A stretch of DNA of 64,000 nt from Pseudomonas taeanensis MS-3 (GTDB taxonomy: Bacteria > Pseudomonadota > Gammaproteobacteria > Pseudomonadales > Pseudomonadaceae). Location of the stretch: NCBI RefSeq assembly GCF_000498575.2, contig NZ_AWSQ01000001.1:1562461-1626460 (forward strand), read 5' to 3'. Of this stretch, positions 1 to 9,006 are shown one piece after another (position 1 is the first letter of the stretch; every line of letters begins with the position of its first letter). The translations under genes and the position numbers were made by a program. Below the pieces are notes generated by a model. It had not been told where the DNA came from, made no database searches, and saw only the letters and a program-made list of their open reading frames with translations.

Positions 1-24
1 GGCAGGACGTGCCTTGGCCGGGGA

Positions 25-1353
25 TTAGAACTCGCCTTTAATCGCCGGTTTGATTCGATTAGTAGTAGTTCTGAATATCTCGTAACCGATGGTCTTATCC
101 GCGCTCACGCTGATCGCCATGACGTTCGAGTGGCTGCCGTAGTAGGACTTGTCGTGGATCTGCGCACTGTAGCTGATGTGCTCGATCTGCCGGCTGGCGG
201 TCGTGGCGTAGTGGCTCTTGGCGGGCAGGCTCGGGGTGAACTGGTTGATCGGGCTGGACATCAATTCGTGGATGATCCTGGGCGCTTTATAGGGCTTGGT
301 GGTATCGGTGACTTCCATCGTGGCGTGGTAGGAGGTGTGCATGTCGCCGGTGAGAAAGGTCAGGTGATTGATGTCCTTGTCGAGCACGTGGTTGAGTATC
401 TTCAAGCGCTGCGCGTCATAGATCGGGTCGCACCATTTGTCCCGGTCGGGATTCAGCACCTCACCGACAAAGGGCACGCTGCTGATGACGAATTTGCTGT
501 GATCCTTGTATTTGCTCATCCACGCCAGCAGGGCAGTCATCTGTACCTCGTCGATCATCTGGCCGCGGCTGGAGTCACGCTTCGAGCGCGTGTCGGTGGC
601 AAAGAACTGCACATCGCCGAAGTTGAACACGTAATGGTAGCGGTGCAGGTTGGCCGCGGCCGACGGGTTGTGTGAGTGCTGGAACTCCCAGTAGACCTTC
701 AGCGCGATCAGCGGCAGCGTGCGGTCGAGTTCGGCCCGGCAGTTGTCGAAGTTGTTGGTGATCTCATGGTCGTCCATGACCATGTAGTGCGGCAGCTCGG
801 TCAGCACCTTGCGCGCGGGCACGCAGTCATCCCAGGCATCCAGGTACTTGTCGCGGTAATGCTCCAGGCTGCTGCTCGGCTTGAAGGGAATGTCGGCGTA
901 GATCTGGTCCCCGGCATGAATCATGAAGCGCGCTTTCGCGGCCTTGGCGATCTGCGAAATGCTGCTCCAGGCCTGATCCGGGCGCTCGATGATGCCCAGC
1001 GAATGCAGGTTGCAGGAACCGAGGATGAAGGTGAAATCGCTGGCCTGGTCGCTGGCAGGGAAGGTGGTGAAGCGGCCTTCGCTGTAGGCGTCGCGGATCA
1101 GTGCCTCGGGGCGATCCTTCCTGGTCTTGCCGAAGTAGACCTTGACTCGGTAATCGGTGTTGGCCTTGAGGCCCGTCCATTCATGCACGGCGGTATGGAA
1201 TTCGGCCGCCTGCGTCTCGATCGAAATGCTGCCGAGTTTCACCAGCCCACTGTCTTCGAACAGGGCGATGAACGCTACCGGCCAGCGCAGCGAGGCGCGG
1301 ACCCATATTTTGATCGATGACTCGGTGGTGTGGCCGAGAATTAGCCGTGGCAT
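25..1353 (-). CDS. PhoD-like metallophosphatase / alkaline phosphatase D family protein
   Basis: About 442 residues. The N-terminal ~90 residues look like the Fn3-like domain of PhoD proteins. A metallophosphatase core follows, with metal-binding motifs GSCNLHS, HAGDQIYAD, MVMDDHEITNNFD and FLTGDMHTSYH. The family hydrolyses phosphomonoesters or phosphodiesters. I see no Tat or Sec signal peptide, unlike classical secreted PhoD, so the protein may be cytosolic. I chose the inner ATG at 1353 because GGGGA lies 8 nt upstream of it; an in-frame ATG at 1386 would add 11 residues without a clear ribosome site. The substrate cannot be told from sequence. Confidence 0.85.
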   Translation of the reverse strand: MPRLILGHTTESSIKIWVRASLRWPVAFIALFEDSGLVKLGSISIETQAAEFHTAVHEWTGLKANTDYRVKVYFGKTRKDRPEALIRDAYSEGRFTTFPASDQASDFTFILGSCNLHSLGIIERPDQAWSSISQIAKAAKARFMIHAGDQIYADIPFKPSSSLEHYRDKYLDAWDDCVPARKVLTELPHYMVMDDHEITNNFDNCRAELDRTLPLIALKVYWEFQHSHNPSAAANLHRYHYVFNFGDVQFFATDTRSKRDSSRGQMIDEVQMTALLAWMSKYKDHSKFVISSVPFVGEVLNPDRDKWCDPIYDAQRLKILNHVLDKDINHLTFLTGDMHTSYHATMEVTDTTKPYKAPRIIHELMSSPINQFTPSLPAKSHYATTASRQIEHISYSAQIHDKSYYGSHSNVMAISVSADKTIGYEIFRTTTNRIKPAIKGEF

Positions 1354-1731
1354 GACGGTCTCCCCATTCGCCCCTGGCCTGCTCATGGGGCGTGCGCTGT
1401 CCCGTTGGTAGGTATAGCACCCGAGCAGGACGAGGCCAGATGGCTGGAGGCCGCCGCCGCGCCTCGACCGCCACTAAGTGTCGCCAATCTGCCATTTGAT
1501 TGATCTGCGCCGGGGTATGAGCTTGTTCTTGTCTCTATAGTCGCGCCCTCGAATTCCCGCCTTAGTGGCCTGTGCGGCTGGTTCAATGAAGCATTTCCGG
1601 CTTCTGGGGCGCTGATACTGCGTGCCATGACTCGTTGCAGTGTCTTGCCTCAGAACCTCAGTCAGCCGAACTTGAGTCAACCCACTCAGCGCACAGGCCA
1701 CTAGGCGAAAACCAGGATAAGGACTCCCGCC
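1354..1731. other. Intergenic region with a spaced inverted repeat
   Basis: No credible gene lies in this divergent region between the phosphatase and the cytochrome gene. It should hold both promoters. A 14-bp sequence, TAGTGGCCTGTGCG (1563-1576), recurs inverted at 1690-1703, about 113 bp away. I cannot assign it a function. Confidence 0.5.
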
Positions 1732-2358
1732 ATGCGCGCGCTCGCCCTCGTGCTTTTCAGTTGCATCGCCCTCCAGGCCTGGGCCAACGACGCGGCCATG
1801 CAACGCTTCAACCAGCTCAACGACGACCCCACCCTGCGTCAGCAGGCCTATGCCGCCGGGCAGGAACGGATTCGTTTCTGCGGCAACTGCCACGGTGAAA
1901 ACGGCAATAGCAAACGCCCGCACATTCCCAACCTGGCTGAGCAGAACCCGGTGTACCTGTTCAACTCCTTCGAGAAGTTCGCCAGCGGCGAGCGCAAGGA
2001 TTACGTCATGTCCAAGCTTGCGCCGAACCTGACCCAGGAAGATCGAGTGAACATCGCCATCTACTTCGGCCAGCAGCAGTTGTTGCCGCACAGCGCGGAG
2101 GTGGACGCGGCCCAGCAACAGCAGGGCAAGCAGATGTTCGAGACGATCTGCACGGGCTGTCATGGCGACAAGGCTCAAGGCCGCAACGATACTCCGCGTC
2201 TGGCCGGGCAGCCGGCCGAGTACCTGCGCAAGGCGCTGACCCGGTTTCGTGATAAGGACCCGAGCCGCGCCGGCTCGGTGATGATGTCTGTCGCCGCCGA
2301 TTTCAGCGACTCGCAGATAGCGGCTCTGGCCGCCTACCTGCAGCAGTTGCAGCCCTGA
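1732..2358 (+). CDS. Dihaem cytochrome c4-like protein
   Basis: 208 residues with a Sec signal peptide (likely cleavage after AWA, residue 18). Two haem c motifs are present, CGNCH at 50-54 and CTGCH at 140-144. Candidate methionine axial ligands lie in each half (about 93 and 184). The two tandem class I cytochrome domains are typical of periplasmic cytochrome c4, which passes electrons to terminal oxidases. It is smaller and more divergent than housekeeping c4, so it may be a paralogue. It stands alone. Its only neighbour, the phosphatase gene, is divergent. Confidence 0.88.
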   Translation: MRALALVLFSCIALQAWANDAAMQRFNQLNDDPTLRQQAYAAGQERIRFCGNCHGENGNSKRPHIPNLAEQNPVYLFNSFEKFASGERKDYVMSKLAPNLTQEDRVNIAIYFGQQQLLPHSAEVDAAQQQQGKQMFETICTGCHGDKAQGRNDTPRLAGQPAEYLRKALTRFRDKDPSRAGSVMMSVAADFSDSQIAALAAYLQQLQP

Positions 2359-2427
2359 TTTCGAGCTGAAGTCTGATCGTTCTATGCTCCAGCGCGTCAG
2401 CGGTCTTGGCTTCGTAGGATGTGGTGG

Positions 2428-2445
2428 AGCGCAGCGATACCCATC
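2428..2445 (+). repeat. Left arm of 18-bp inverted repeat flanking a repeat-rich spacer
   Basis: AGCGCAGCGATACCCATC here is the exact reverse complement of 3310-3327. Together the arms bracket about 900 bp of non-coding repeats. Confidence 0.75.
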
Positions 2446-2544
2446 GGTTGGTCATCGGCTGATGGTTGCAGGCTCCATGTGGGAGCGGCCTTGGCCGCGA
2501 AGCGGTAGCAACGGTTAAGGCCGTGGTTCGGCGCGACACTTTCA

Positions 2545-2840
2545 TTGCCTGATCATAAGGTTTCGCCCTTACGGCGAGTTCCTTTTGGCAGTCGCCCGGA
2601 CGGCCGGCCCCGCCAAAAGGAACCAAAAGGTCTTGCCCCTCCATACGTGACTAGGCGTCCCCGTCTCGCTGCGCTCGACTTCCCTCACTCCATCATTGCT
2701 CCGAGGGCCCGACCTAGGCGGCCCCCCACGAAGGGCCATCCCTGGCCCATCGCGGCTCTCGCGGCATCCATGCCGCTCAACCCACTCCACAACGATTGCG
2801 TTCGGCCTGCTGGAAAGGGGCGTTGTCCCGGCTCGAATTT
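2545..2840 (+). repeat. Pseudomonas-type intergenic repeat, copy 1
   Basis: No convincing gene lies here; the overlapping open frames on both strands are by-products of the repeat. The sequence pattern (CGCCCTTACGGCGAGTTCC, the GGCCATCCCTGGCCC palindrome, CGGCATCCATGCCG) resembles repeats scattered between genes in many Pseudomonas genomes. A diverged copy lies inverted at 2925-3245. Confidence 0.6.
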
Positions 2841-2873
2841 ATTGTCTCGACGGAGCATGGCGTTGGCTTTAAT

Positions 2874-2904
2874 GATCGTTCCCACGCGGAGCGTGGGAAC
2901 GATC
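2874..2904. repeat. Perfect 14-bp palindrome (REP-like)
   Basis: Arms GATCGTTCCCACGC (2874-2887) and GCGTGGGAACGATC (2891-2904) flank a 3-nt loop. It matches the common Pseudomonas GTTCCCACGC...GCGTGGGAAC repeat. It sits between the two larger inverted repeat copies. Confidence 0.75.
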
Positions 2905-2924
2905 AAAGGCGTACACAAAACCTA

Positions 2925-3245
2925 TAGACGATGCGGTCTCCGGGTCCCGTCAGGAGGCCGAGTGGAGGTGCTGTGCAGAGGGGCGTTTGGCATGGATGCC
3001 AAACGAGGAACGATGGGCCAGGGATGGCCCTTCGTGACGACCCTCGGAACAGTGCCGGAACGAGGGAAGTCTGGCCGCAGGTCAGACCCGTATGTCGGGC
3101 GCGCTTTCTCTTTGCTGCCACTGATATAAAAAGTCTCTTTCGCGCGAGTAAAGAGAAACGCAGCGAAGCGGAGTAACAGCCGCAGGCTGGCCGGTAGGGT
3201 GAGCGAAGCGAATCAAGTGACTCGCCGTAAGGGCGAAGCCCGTAA
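2925..3245 (-). repeat. Pseudomonas-type intergenic repeat, copy 2 (inverted)
   Basis: This reads, on the minus strand, like a diverged form of copy 1. It ends in CTTACGGCGAGTCAC and contains the same GGGCCAGGGATGGCCC palindrome and GGCATGGATGCC element. Open frames across it are not credible genes. Confidence 0.6.
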
Positions 3246-3309
3246 TTGTCGGTAATAAAAGTGCGGCGGACTAAAGCCTGAAATTTGGCTGGTTGCTTGT
3301 GAGGTAGTT

Positions 3310-3327
3310 GATGGGTATCGCTGCGCT
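3310..3327 (-). repeat. Right arm of 18-bp inverted repeat
   Basis: Exact reverse complement of 2428-2445. It lies just downstream of the stop codon of the AT-rich gene. Confidence 0.75.
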
Positions 3328-3356
3328 TAATGCCTTTTATGGTTTCTGTGGTTTAT

Positions 3357-4409
3357 TTAAAATAATTGGTTTTCGAGGTCTTCTATTAGTTTTTGACGAT
3401 ATTGATGACCCCAGTGCTCTGAGTTGTAGGCTCTGTTTGGTGTTGTATCGATATTGGATTGGTTGAGTGATTGGTTTAATTTTTCCCAGTTGTCATCAGG
3501 TAAATATTCTTTTAGGGGGTCGAGGTTTTGGGTTTTTTGTATGTTTACAGCAAGTCTTAATAGGTTGCAAAACGCTTTGTCGGCACTGGCGAATAGGAAT
3601 TCCGAGGTGTCTTTTTTTATCCATGATTTGAAGTATTGATCCATTATGTAAAGATCCCAGGTCATGTTCGTTATGTGGTTTTTCTTTTCGACTTTGCTAT
3701 GGCTAAATTTGTACTTCATCATGCGTTTGAGTGGACGATTGCTAAAGAGTACAGCTGCATAAGTTATAGCGACGAGCGACTTTCTAAATTTAAGTATCGT
3801 CCACTTGACGAACTCTTCAAGTTTTTTATGTCTTGGGGTGTTTGATGTGTCTATGCGTGTTATGCATAGAATCATAAGGTATAAAGAGTCCCACTCCTTT
3901 AGTTTTTTGTATTTCGTGAGCTCGTGCCCGACTCGTATTTTATTTAGGCTGTATTGGCTATCTGTTAGTATTTTTTCCGAGTGCCCTAGAGCATATTTTG
4001 CTAATTGGTTAGGGCGGGAGTTGTTTATTCTGTGGAATAGTTCTAGGTCGGAAAGAACTTCGCTAAGTTTTTCTTCGTTGTGGTTGAGTTTTTCATATGC
4101 TGGATAGGTTGGGTCGACTTCAATATTTGCAATTTGACAGAAAGTGATAAGCGCGGCTGCTGCCCTGTATTGTTCGTTGTCTCCGCCTTTTCTTGCGCCG
4201 TTTAACAAAAATTGATAAATATTTAAATCTAAATGCAGGATGTAAGTGGTTTTTTCTAGTTCTATGTTGTTTAAATAGTTGGCCGGGTTGTAGGTTTCTG
4301 ATGCGTTTTCTGTGTTGAAGTTGTGTGTGATCCAGTCTTGTTTGGCTGCTAGCTCAGTTATTTCATTTATGTATTCTGGTAATAAGTAGGCAAAGATTTC
4401 ATCTGTCAT
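3357..4409 (-). CDS. AT-rich orphan protein, possible PIN-like nuclease
   Basis: 350 residues of unrecognised family, clearly richer in A+T, Lys, Asn and Ile than its neighbours, which suggests transfer. Three separated acidic positions fit a PIN-like fold: hydrophobic strand plus D61-x-N63 (HLDLNIYQFLL), E106 in a helix after a short strand (YPAYEKL), and D277 in FLFASADKAF, which resembles the late strand and Asp of PIN nucleases. A helical stretch of about 140 residues would separate the second and third sites. The PIN reading is my inference, not a motif match. It precedes a NYN-domain gene on the same strand. Confidence 0.7.
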   Translation of the reverse strand: MTDEIFAYLLPEYINEITELAAKQDWITHNFNTENASETYNPANYLNNIELEKTTYILHLDLNIYQFLLNGARKGGDNEQYRAAAALITFCQIANIEVDPTYPAYEKLNHNEEKLSEVLSDLELFHRINNSRPNQLAKYALGHSEKILTDSQYSLNKIRVGHELTKYKKLKEWDSLYLMILCITRIDTSNTPRHKKLEEFVKWTILKFRKSLVAITYAAVLFSNRPLKRMMKYKFSHSKVEKKNHITNMTWDLYIMDQYFKSWIKKDTSEFLFASADKAFCNLLRLAVNIQKTQNLDPLKEYLPDDNWEKLNQSLNQSNIDTTPNRAYNSEHWGHQYRQKLIEDLENQLF

Positions 4410-4466
4410 TTGCGGTGTTTTGCTCGCGGTTTTTCATGAGTTTTCTGCGGGGTTGTTACACGGCTT

Positions 4467-5300
4467 TCATTTTCCACTTTTTTTGTTCCTCACATACAAC
4501 GCCTCTCCCCCCGTCGCACTACTCCCCCTGACCTGCAACTCAAAGCGCTTGGCCTGCCCCTTGATCAACTCACTGAGCTTCTTGCACCCATACAGCCGCG
4601 CATCGAACGCCGGGCGCAGTTTGCTGATGTTCTGCCCGAGCACGCCGAGTTCCACCCAGCCGTCTTCGTCGTCGTTGTCATCGATGACCTTGGCGATAAA
4701 GTCCACCGGGGCTTTCTGTTGTTTGTTTTGACTGCTCGGCTTGGCCGGCTCGGCAGGCGTCTTGTCCGTGGCCGGCGGCTGCGGCTTGTCGTTGCGGGCG
4801 GCGGGCTCGTTGGTCTCGGGGCGGAGTATTTCCGTGTAGATGAACTTGTCGCAGGCCGAGACGAATGGCGAAGGGGTTTTCTCTTCGCCGAAGCCGTACA
4901 CGGTCAGGCCTTCCTCGCGCAGGCGGGCGGCCAGGCGGGTGAAGTCGCTGTCGCTGGAGACCAGGCAGAAGCCATCGAAGCGTCCGGTATAGAGCAGGTC
5001 CATGGCGTCGATGATCAGCGCGCTGTCGGTGGCGTTCTTGCCGCGGGTGTAGGCGAACTGCTGCACCGGCTGGATGGAGTGGTCGAGTAGCACCTTCTTC
5101 CAGCTGCCGAGGTTGGGCTGGGTCCAGTCGCCGTAGATGCGTTTGACGCTGGCGACGCCGAACTTGGCGATCTCCTCGAACAGGCCTTCGATGATCGAGG
5201 CCTGGGCGTTGTCGGCGTCGATCAATACCGCCAGGCGCTTTTGCGTGTCGTCATCCTGCGGGCGCGCGGCATAACGCGCGGAGGGGGCTTTGGTGTTCAT
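4467..5300 (-). CDS. NYN-domain (LabA/PIN-like) protein with C-terminal OST-HTH domain
   Basis: 277 residues. Residues 20-160 form a NYN/PIN-like nuclease domain with VLIDADNAQ (D28, D30, N31), YGDW, KNATDSALIIDAMDLLYTG and SSDSDFTRLAARLRE, which carry the expected acidic metal-binding residues. A low-complexity Pro/Lys linker follows. Residues 205-275 fit an OST-HTH/LOTUS RNA-binding domain (WVELGVLGQNISK...YGCKKLSELI). Proteins of this architecture are thought to act on RNA; no substrate can be named. The gene starts 890 bp upstream of the AT-rich gene's start, on the same strand. Confidence 0.88.
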   Translation of the reverse strand: MNTKAPSARYAARPQDDDTQKRLAVLIDADNAQASIIEGLFEEIAKFGVASVKRIYGDWTQPNLGSWKKVLLDHSIQPVQQFAYTRGKNATDSALIIDAMDLLYTGRFDGFCLVSSDSDFTRLAARLREEGLTVYGFGEEKTPSPFVSACDKFIYTEILRPETNEPAARNDKPQPPATDKTPAEPAKPSSQNKQQKAPVDFIAKVIDDNDDEDGWVELGVLGQNISKLRPAFDARLYGCKKLSELIKGQAKRFELQVRGSSATGGEALYVRNKKSGK

Positions 5301-5427
5301 GGGTCATCCTTGAATGAGCATGCCCAGAACATACTGCGGAAGGATGACCGAACGCCATAGGCAACAGGTCGCAGAGCGCGAAGGCTGTTACCTGCTGCGT
5401 GGTTCGGCGGGTGGCCAGATTCCTGCG

Positions 5428-5634
5428 CTATTCGGCGTTCTGGCGGGCTTCTTCGAGGCGTTGCTGGCTCAGTTGGTTGGCCTGCTCGACCTGCAGTTTG
5501 AGCTGCGCCATCTGCTGCTGAGCCTGCTCCGCCTGCTTGGCCTGCAGCGCGGCAGTGGCGGCGGTTTCGCCAAGGCCGCAGCCGGCCAGGACGAGCAGGA
5601 TGGCGAGGGTCATTACGGTGGGGATGCTGCGCAT
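5428..5634 (-). CDS. Small lipoprotein with coiled-coil tail
   Basis: 68 residues. A lipoprotein signal (LAILLVLAGC) is followed by an Ala/Gln/Glu-rich helix likely to form a coiled coil, like small Lpp/OprI-type envelope proteins. The start at 5634 is set by GGAG 6 nt upstream; a longer frame to 5724 would bury the signal and overlap the next gene. It follows the prohibitin gene on the same strand by about 76 bp. Its role is unknown. Confidence 0.75.
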   Translation of the reverse strand: MRSIPTVMTLAILLVLAGCGLGETAATAALQAKQAEQAQQQMAQLKLQVEQANQLSQQRLEEARQNAE

Positions 5635-5710
5635 AACCAGCTCCTGTTCGATTGGGCCGCCACGCTGGCCATGCGCTAGGCAGGCGAGCGTAGCGTGCAA
5701 GGCGCCTAGC

Positions 5711-6571
5711 TTACTTGCTGGCATCGATAAACGGCAGGGTGCCGCCCGGCAGTACGGTGGTCGGCAATACGCCGTTCCAGCGCTCGGCCTTGGTCAGTTC
5801 AATCAGGTTCTGGTTGCTTGCCAGGGCTTCGGCGCGCGCGCGAATGGCTTCGGCTTCGGCCTGGCCGCGCAGGCGGGTGGCTTCGGCATCGGCCTTGGCC
5901 TGGGCCAGCTTGGAGTCGGCCTCGGCCTGCGCCTGGGTCACGCGGATCTGCGCCTGCACCTGTTCGGTGGCCAGTTGCTGCTCGCGGGTTTTTACCTGCA
6001 CTTCGGCAGTCATGCGCGCTTCCACGGCCTTCTCGTAGGCGTCGGAGAAGTCGATGTTTTCGACTTGCACGCTGTCAATCATCACCGGGCCTTCGATGCC
6101 TTTCTTGATCGCAGCGGAGATGTCGCTGACCAGTTGCCCGCGATTCTGCACGGCGGCCACGGCGTTGTAGCGGCCGAACACGTTCTCCACCTGGGTCGGC
6201 ACCTGCCGGCTGATCAGCCGGTCTTTCATGCCCTCGATGGTCTGGTAGGCGGTGTACACCTTGGCCACTTCCGAGGGCACCACGTGCCAGGACACCGACA
6301 CGCGCAGGGTCGCGGCCTGCTGGTCCTTGCTGTAGGCCTGCAGCCGGTCGTAGATGGTGACCTGGCTCTGGGTGGAGAGCAGCTTGACCGACTCGATAAA
6401 CGGAAACTTGAACGACAGACCGGGCTCGATCACGCCGACCAGCGCGCCGTTGCGCAGCAGCACACCACGCTCGGTTTCATCCACGGTGTACCAGGCCCCC
6501 ATGAAGCCTCCCACCAGCAACAGGCCGGCGACTCCGGCCACGATGGCTTTGGCGTTGAGTTGCTGCGTCAT
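5711..6571 (-). CDS. Prohibitin-family (SPFH/Band 7) membrane protein
   Basis: 286 residues. One N-terminal membrane segment (about 9-27) is followed by the SPFH domain (WYTVDETERGVLLRNG ... PGLSFKFPF) and a long Ala/Glu/Gln coiled coil (about 180-250). The length and order match bacterial prohibitins, which form ring-like assemblies on the inner membrane and are linked to protease control. A small lipoprotein gene follows on the same strand. Confidence 0.88.
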   Translation of the reverse strand: MTQQLNAKAIVAGVAGLLLVGGFMGAWYTVDETERGVLLRNGALVGVIEPGLSFKFPFIESVKLLSTQSQVTIYDRLQAYSKDQQAATLRVSVSWHVVPSEVAKVYTAYQTIEGMKDRLISRQVPTQVENVFGRYNAVAAVQNRGQLVSDISAAIKKGIEGPVMIDSVQVENIDFSDAYEKAVEARMTAEVQVKTREQQLATEQVQAQIRVTQAQAEADSKLAQAKADAEATRLRGQAEAEAIRARAEALASNQNLIELTKAERWNGVLPTTVLPGGTLPFIDASK

Positions 6572-6936
6572 GTTTGTCTTCCTTATGCATAGCGTTGAGT
6601 GCGGCTACAGGCCGTGTTGGCAGCGTCGCCCAGACGACTGCGTGGATTGTTGGCAGAGTTTTTTTGTGGTGCGCGCGGGGCGCCTCCGAATCTGCGGCGC
6701 CGACCATACCCCATCCGGCAAGTGGCCGAGTGCTACTGTGCCGCAGAATGCCGCACAGGCGAACGGCTGTCCCCCGCAGCATTGGGATGTAACGGCTATG
6801 TGGTCTGGGTAGGTGTGCGCAGTGTTGGCGGCATCTCCCTCGCGGCGCTGCTGGCGCTGGAGGGAGGGCGCCGAATCGCTCGGGCACTTGTGCGTGCGCG
6901 CTGTATGTCGCGCTCAGGCGGCCCGTTAAGCAGGGC
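6572..6936. other. Intergenic region with no gene seen
   Basis: 365 bp between two minus-strand genes. Open frames here lack plausible starts and family features. It presumably contains the promoter of the prohibitin gene. Confidence 0.5.
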
Positions 6937-7278
6937 TCAGACTTTTCTGACGAACTCGGACTTGAGTTTCATCGCGCCGATACCGTCGATCTTGCAGTCG
7001 ATGTCGTGGTCGCCGTCGACCAGGCGGATGCCTTTGACCTTGGTGCCGACCTTGACCACCAGCGAGGAGCCTTTGACCTTGAGGTCCTTGATCACGGTGA
7101 TGGTGTCGCCGTCCTGCAGGGTGTTACCGACCGAATCCTTGATCACCTTGTCGTCAGAGACCGTTTCGGCGGAGGCGGCGGCCGACCATTCGTGGGCGCA
7201 CTCCGGGCAGATCAGCATCAGGCCGTCTTCGTAGGTGTATTCGGAGTTGCAGTTTGGGCAGGGCGGCAGGGCGCTCAT
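6937..7278 (-). CDS. PhnA/YjdM-family zinc-ribbon protein
   Basis: 113 residues. An N-terminal zinc ribbon (CPNC at 7-10, CPEC at 24-27) is followed by the PhnA domain with [23 protein letters not shown]. The E. coli relative YjdM was once linked to phosphonate use, but its function is unsettled. No phosphonate genes lie nearby, so only the family name is safe. Confidence 0.9.
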   Translation of the reverse strand: MSALPPCPNCNSEYTYEDGLMLICPECAHEWSAAASAETVSDDKVIKDSVGNTLQDGDTITVIKDLKVKGSSLVVKVGTKVKGIRLVDGDHDIDCKIDGIGAMKLKSEFVRKV

Positions 7279-7479
7279 ATGGCAGGCTCACTTTCTGGAA
7301 GGCTAAAAACCGCAAATTGTATAAGGTTTTGCGCGCTTTGCGGTCGTGCCGGGCCAGGTGGCGAGCCGGCGGGCAATGTGGCCTGCCAGTTGGCCGCGCC
7401 CAGCGGACGGCCTGTTTGGGCGAAGGCAAGGCTGCCTCGGGCGAGAAAATCCCAGGGGCGCAGCGTCTGCGTGCAAGCG

Positions 7480-8325
7480 CTAGGCGCTTGGCTGGAGCAG
7501 GGCTTGCAGGCGTGGTTTCAGGAGGGGGCAGTCCAGATCGGGGTCGAGGTTGAGCAGGAATTCGTTGCGCAATACTGCCAGCACTTCGGCGGCTGACTCG
7601 ATCAGCCGTTGTTCGACACGGCCATCGGCGTGATGGCGTTTGAAGGTGCCGTTGGCCAGGGTCAGGCGAGTACTGCCGTCGGTGCGGGCTGCCATCAGCA
7701 TCTGCCGGAAGATGCTCTGCGGGTGGGTGGCGGTGTACCAGTTGCGCGCGGCGAAGTCGATCCAGGGCGAGGCCTGCAGGTCGAAGTGGTACACCGGCAG
7801 CCAGGCCTCGGCGACGCGGGTCTGTAACTGATAGTGCGGTTGTGCGGCGTTGGGCGGCAGCAGGCGGAAGGGCAAGTCCGGCAGATCGCTGGGCTCGTGC
7901 AGCGGCATGGCACGGAACGGGGTGGCGGAGCCGAAGGCGATGTCGACCAGGAACGGGCCTTGCGCCAGCTCCACGCAGAGTAGCAAGTGCGAGAGCATGG
8001 TCTGTGGCGCGCTGTCCGCCAGGCCCCAGCGCACGCGGCCGGCGAGCAGGCTGACGCGGTAGCCGAGGCTGAGCAGCAGGCGGGCGAACAGCGAGTTGGC
8101 CTCGAAGCAGTAGCCACCGCGGCCGCGCTCGACGATCTTGGCGAAGGTCGTCGCGGCGTCTATGCCGATGGGCCGGTCGAGCAGTACATCGACGTTCTCG
8201 AACGGCACTCGGTTGAGGTGGGCGGCGATCAGCCGGTCGAGGTTGGCGCGATCGGCATCGGCCGGGCGAGGCAAGTCGAGGTGCGCCAGGTAGGCCTGCT
8301 GCTGTGCGGGGCTCAGCGGGTGCAT
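7480..8325 (-). CDS. nat: Arylamine N-acetyltransferase
   Basis: 281 residues, the usual NAT length. The catalytic triad is visible: C73 in RGGYCFE, H113 in LSHLLL and D128 in FLVDIAFG. NATs transfer acetyl from acetyl-CoA to arylamines and hydrazines in the cytosol. The N-terminal substrate-lid region (NRVPFENVDVLLDRP) is typical. A DoxX-family gene lies about 48 bp upstream on the same strand and may be cotranscribed. Confidence 0.92.
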   Translation of the reverse strand: MHPLSPAQQQAYLAHLDLPRPADADRANLDRLIAAHLNRVPFENVDVLLDRPIGIDAATTFAKIVERGRGGYCFEANSLFARLLLSLGYRVSLLAGRVRWGLADSAPQTMLSHLLLCVELAQGPFLVDIAFGSATPFRAMPLHEPSDLPDLPFRLLPPNAAQPHYQLQTRVAEAWLPVYHFDLQASPWIDFAARNWYTATHPQSIFRQMLMAARTDGSTRLTLANGTFKRHHADGRVEQRLIESAAEVLAVLRNEFLLNLDPDLDCPLLKPRLQALLQPSA

Positions 8326-8373
8326 GGTGTTGGGCTCCAGTCGGACCTGTTCAGAGGCTGCTTGGCTGCGGTT

Positions 8374-8796
8374 TCAGGTGCTGTTGAGTTTGCTGCGGCA
8401 CAGTCGGCGGTCGAGGCTCCAGGCGCCGCCGCCCGCCGCAGCCAGGTAAAGAAACACAAAGCAGAACAGAATGGCCAGCTCGCCGTTATTGAGTATGGGG
8501 AAGAATCCCTTGGGGGCATGGCCGATGAAATAGGCGAAAGCCATTTCACCGGACAGGATAAAGGCCGTGAGCCGCGTCAGCAGGCCGGCGATCAGCAGCA
8601 GGCCACCCACCAGTTCGAGAACGCCAGCCAAGCCGATCAAGGAGAACAGGCTCAGACCGTCGAAGAAGGGCACATGGGGAAAACCCAGTAACTTGGCAGT
8701 GCCGTGCTGGAGGAACAGCACGGCGGTGACTATACGCAGCACGCTGAGTAGGCGCGGGGCCCACTGGCTATTGAGTTGAGCGATCAAGGCGGACAT
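8374..8796 (-). CDS. DoxX-family membrane protein
   Basis: 140 residues with four predicted membrane helices and the DoxX-family opening (LLSVLRIVTAVLFLQHGTAKLLG) and GVLELVGGLLLIAGL segment. The start at 8796 is preceded by AGGAGA at 8 nt; a longer frame to 8856 adds 20 unsupported residues. DoxX proteins are inner-membrane proteins associated with redox or quinone metabolism, with mostly unknown functions. A second DoxX gene is at 29997. Confidence 0.85.
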   Translation of the reverse strand: MSALIAQLNSQWAPRLLSVLRIVTAVLFLQHGTAKLLGFPHVPFFDGLSLFSLIGLAGVLELVGGLLLIAGLLTRLTAFILSGEMAFAYFIGHAPKGFFPILNNGELAILFCFVFLYLAAAGGGAWSLDRRLCRSKLNST

Positions 8797-9006
8797 GGGC
8801 GAGTCTCCTGGGCGAACTGGGACACCGTCAGCCAACGCCACGATGCGCTGGCGCACTCATTGCTGGGGAGTGTAGTAGCCGTCCGGCGCAATTCCAGGCT
8901 CGCCTTGGCGCTGGCGCCCGTTGCACGGCAGCAGTCAGGCAGCGTATTGGGCCGTCAGTTTGATGTTCTGGCGATGTGTCCGGGGGTGGGGCTCAGGCAA
9001 TAGCGA

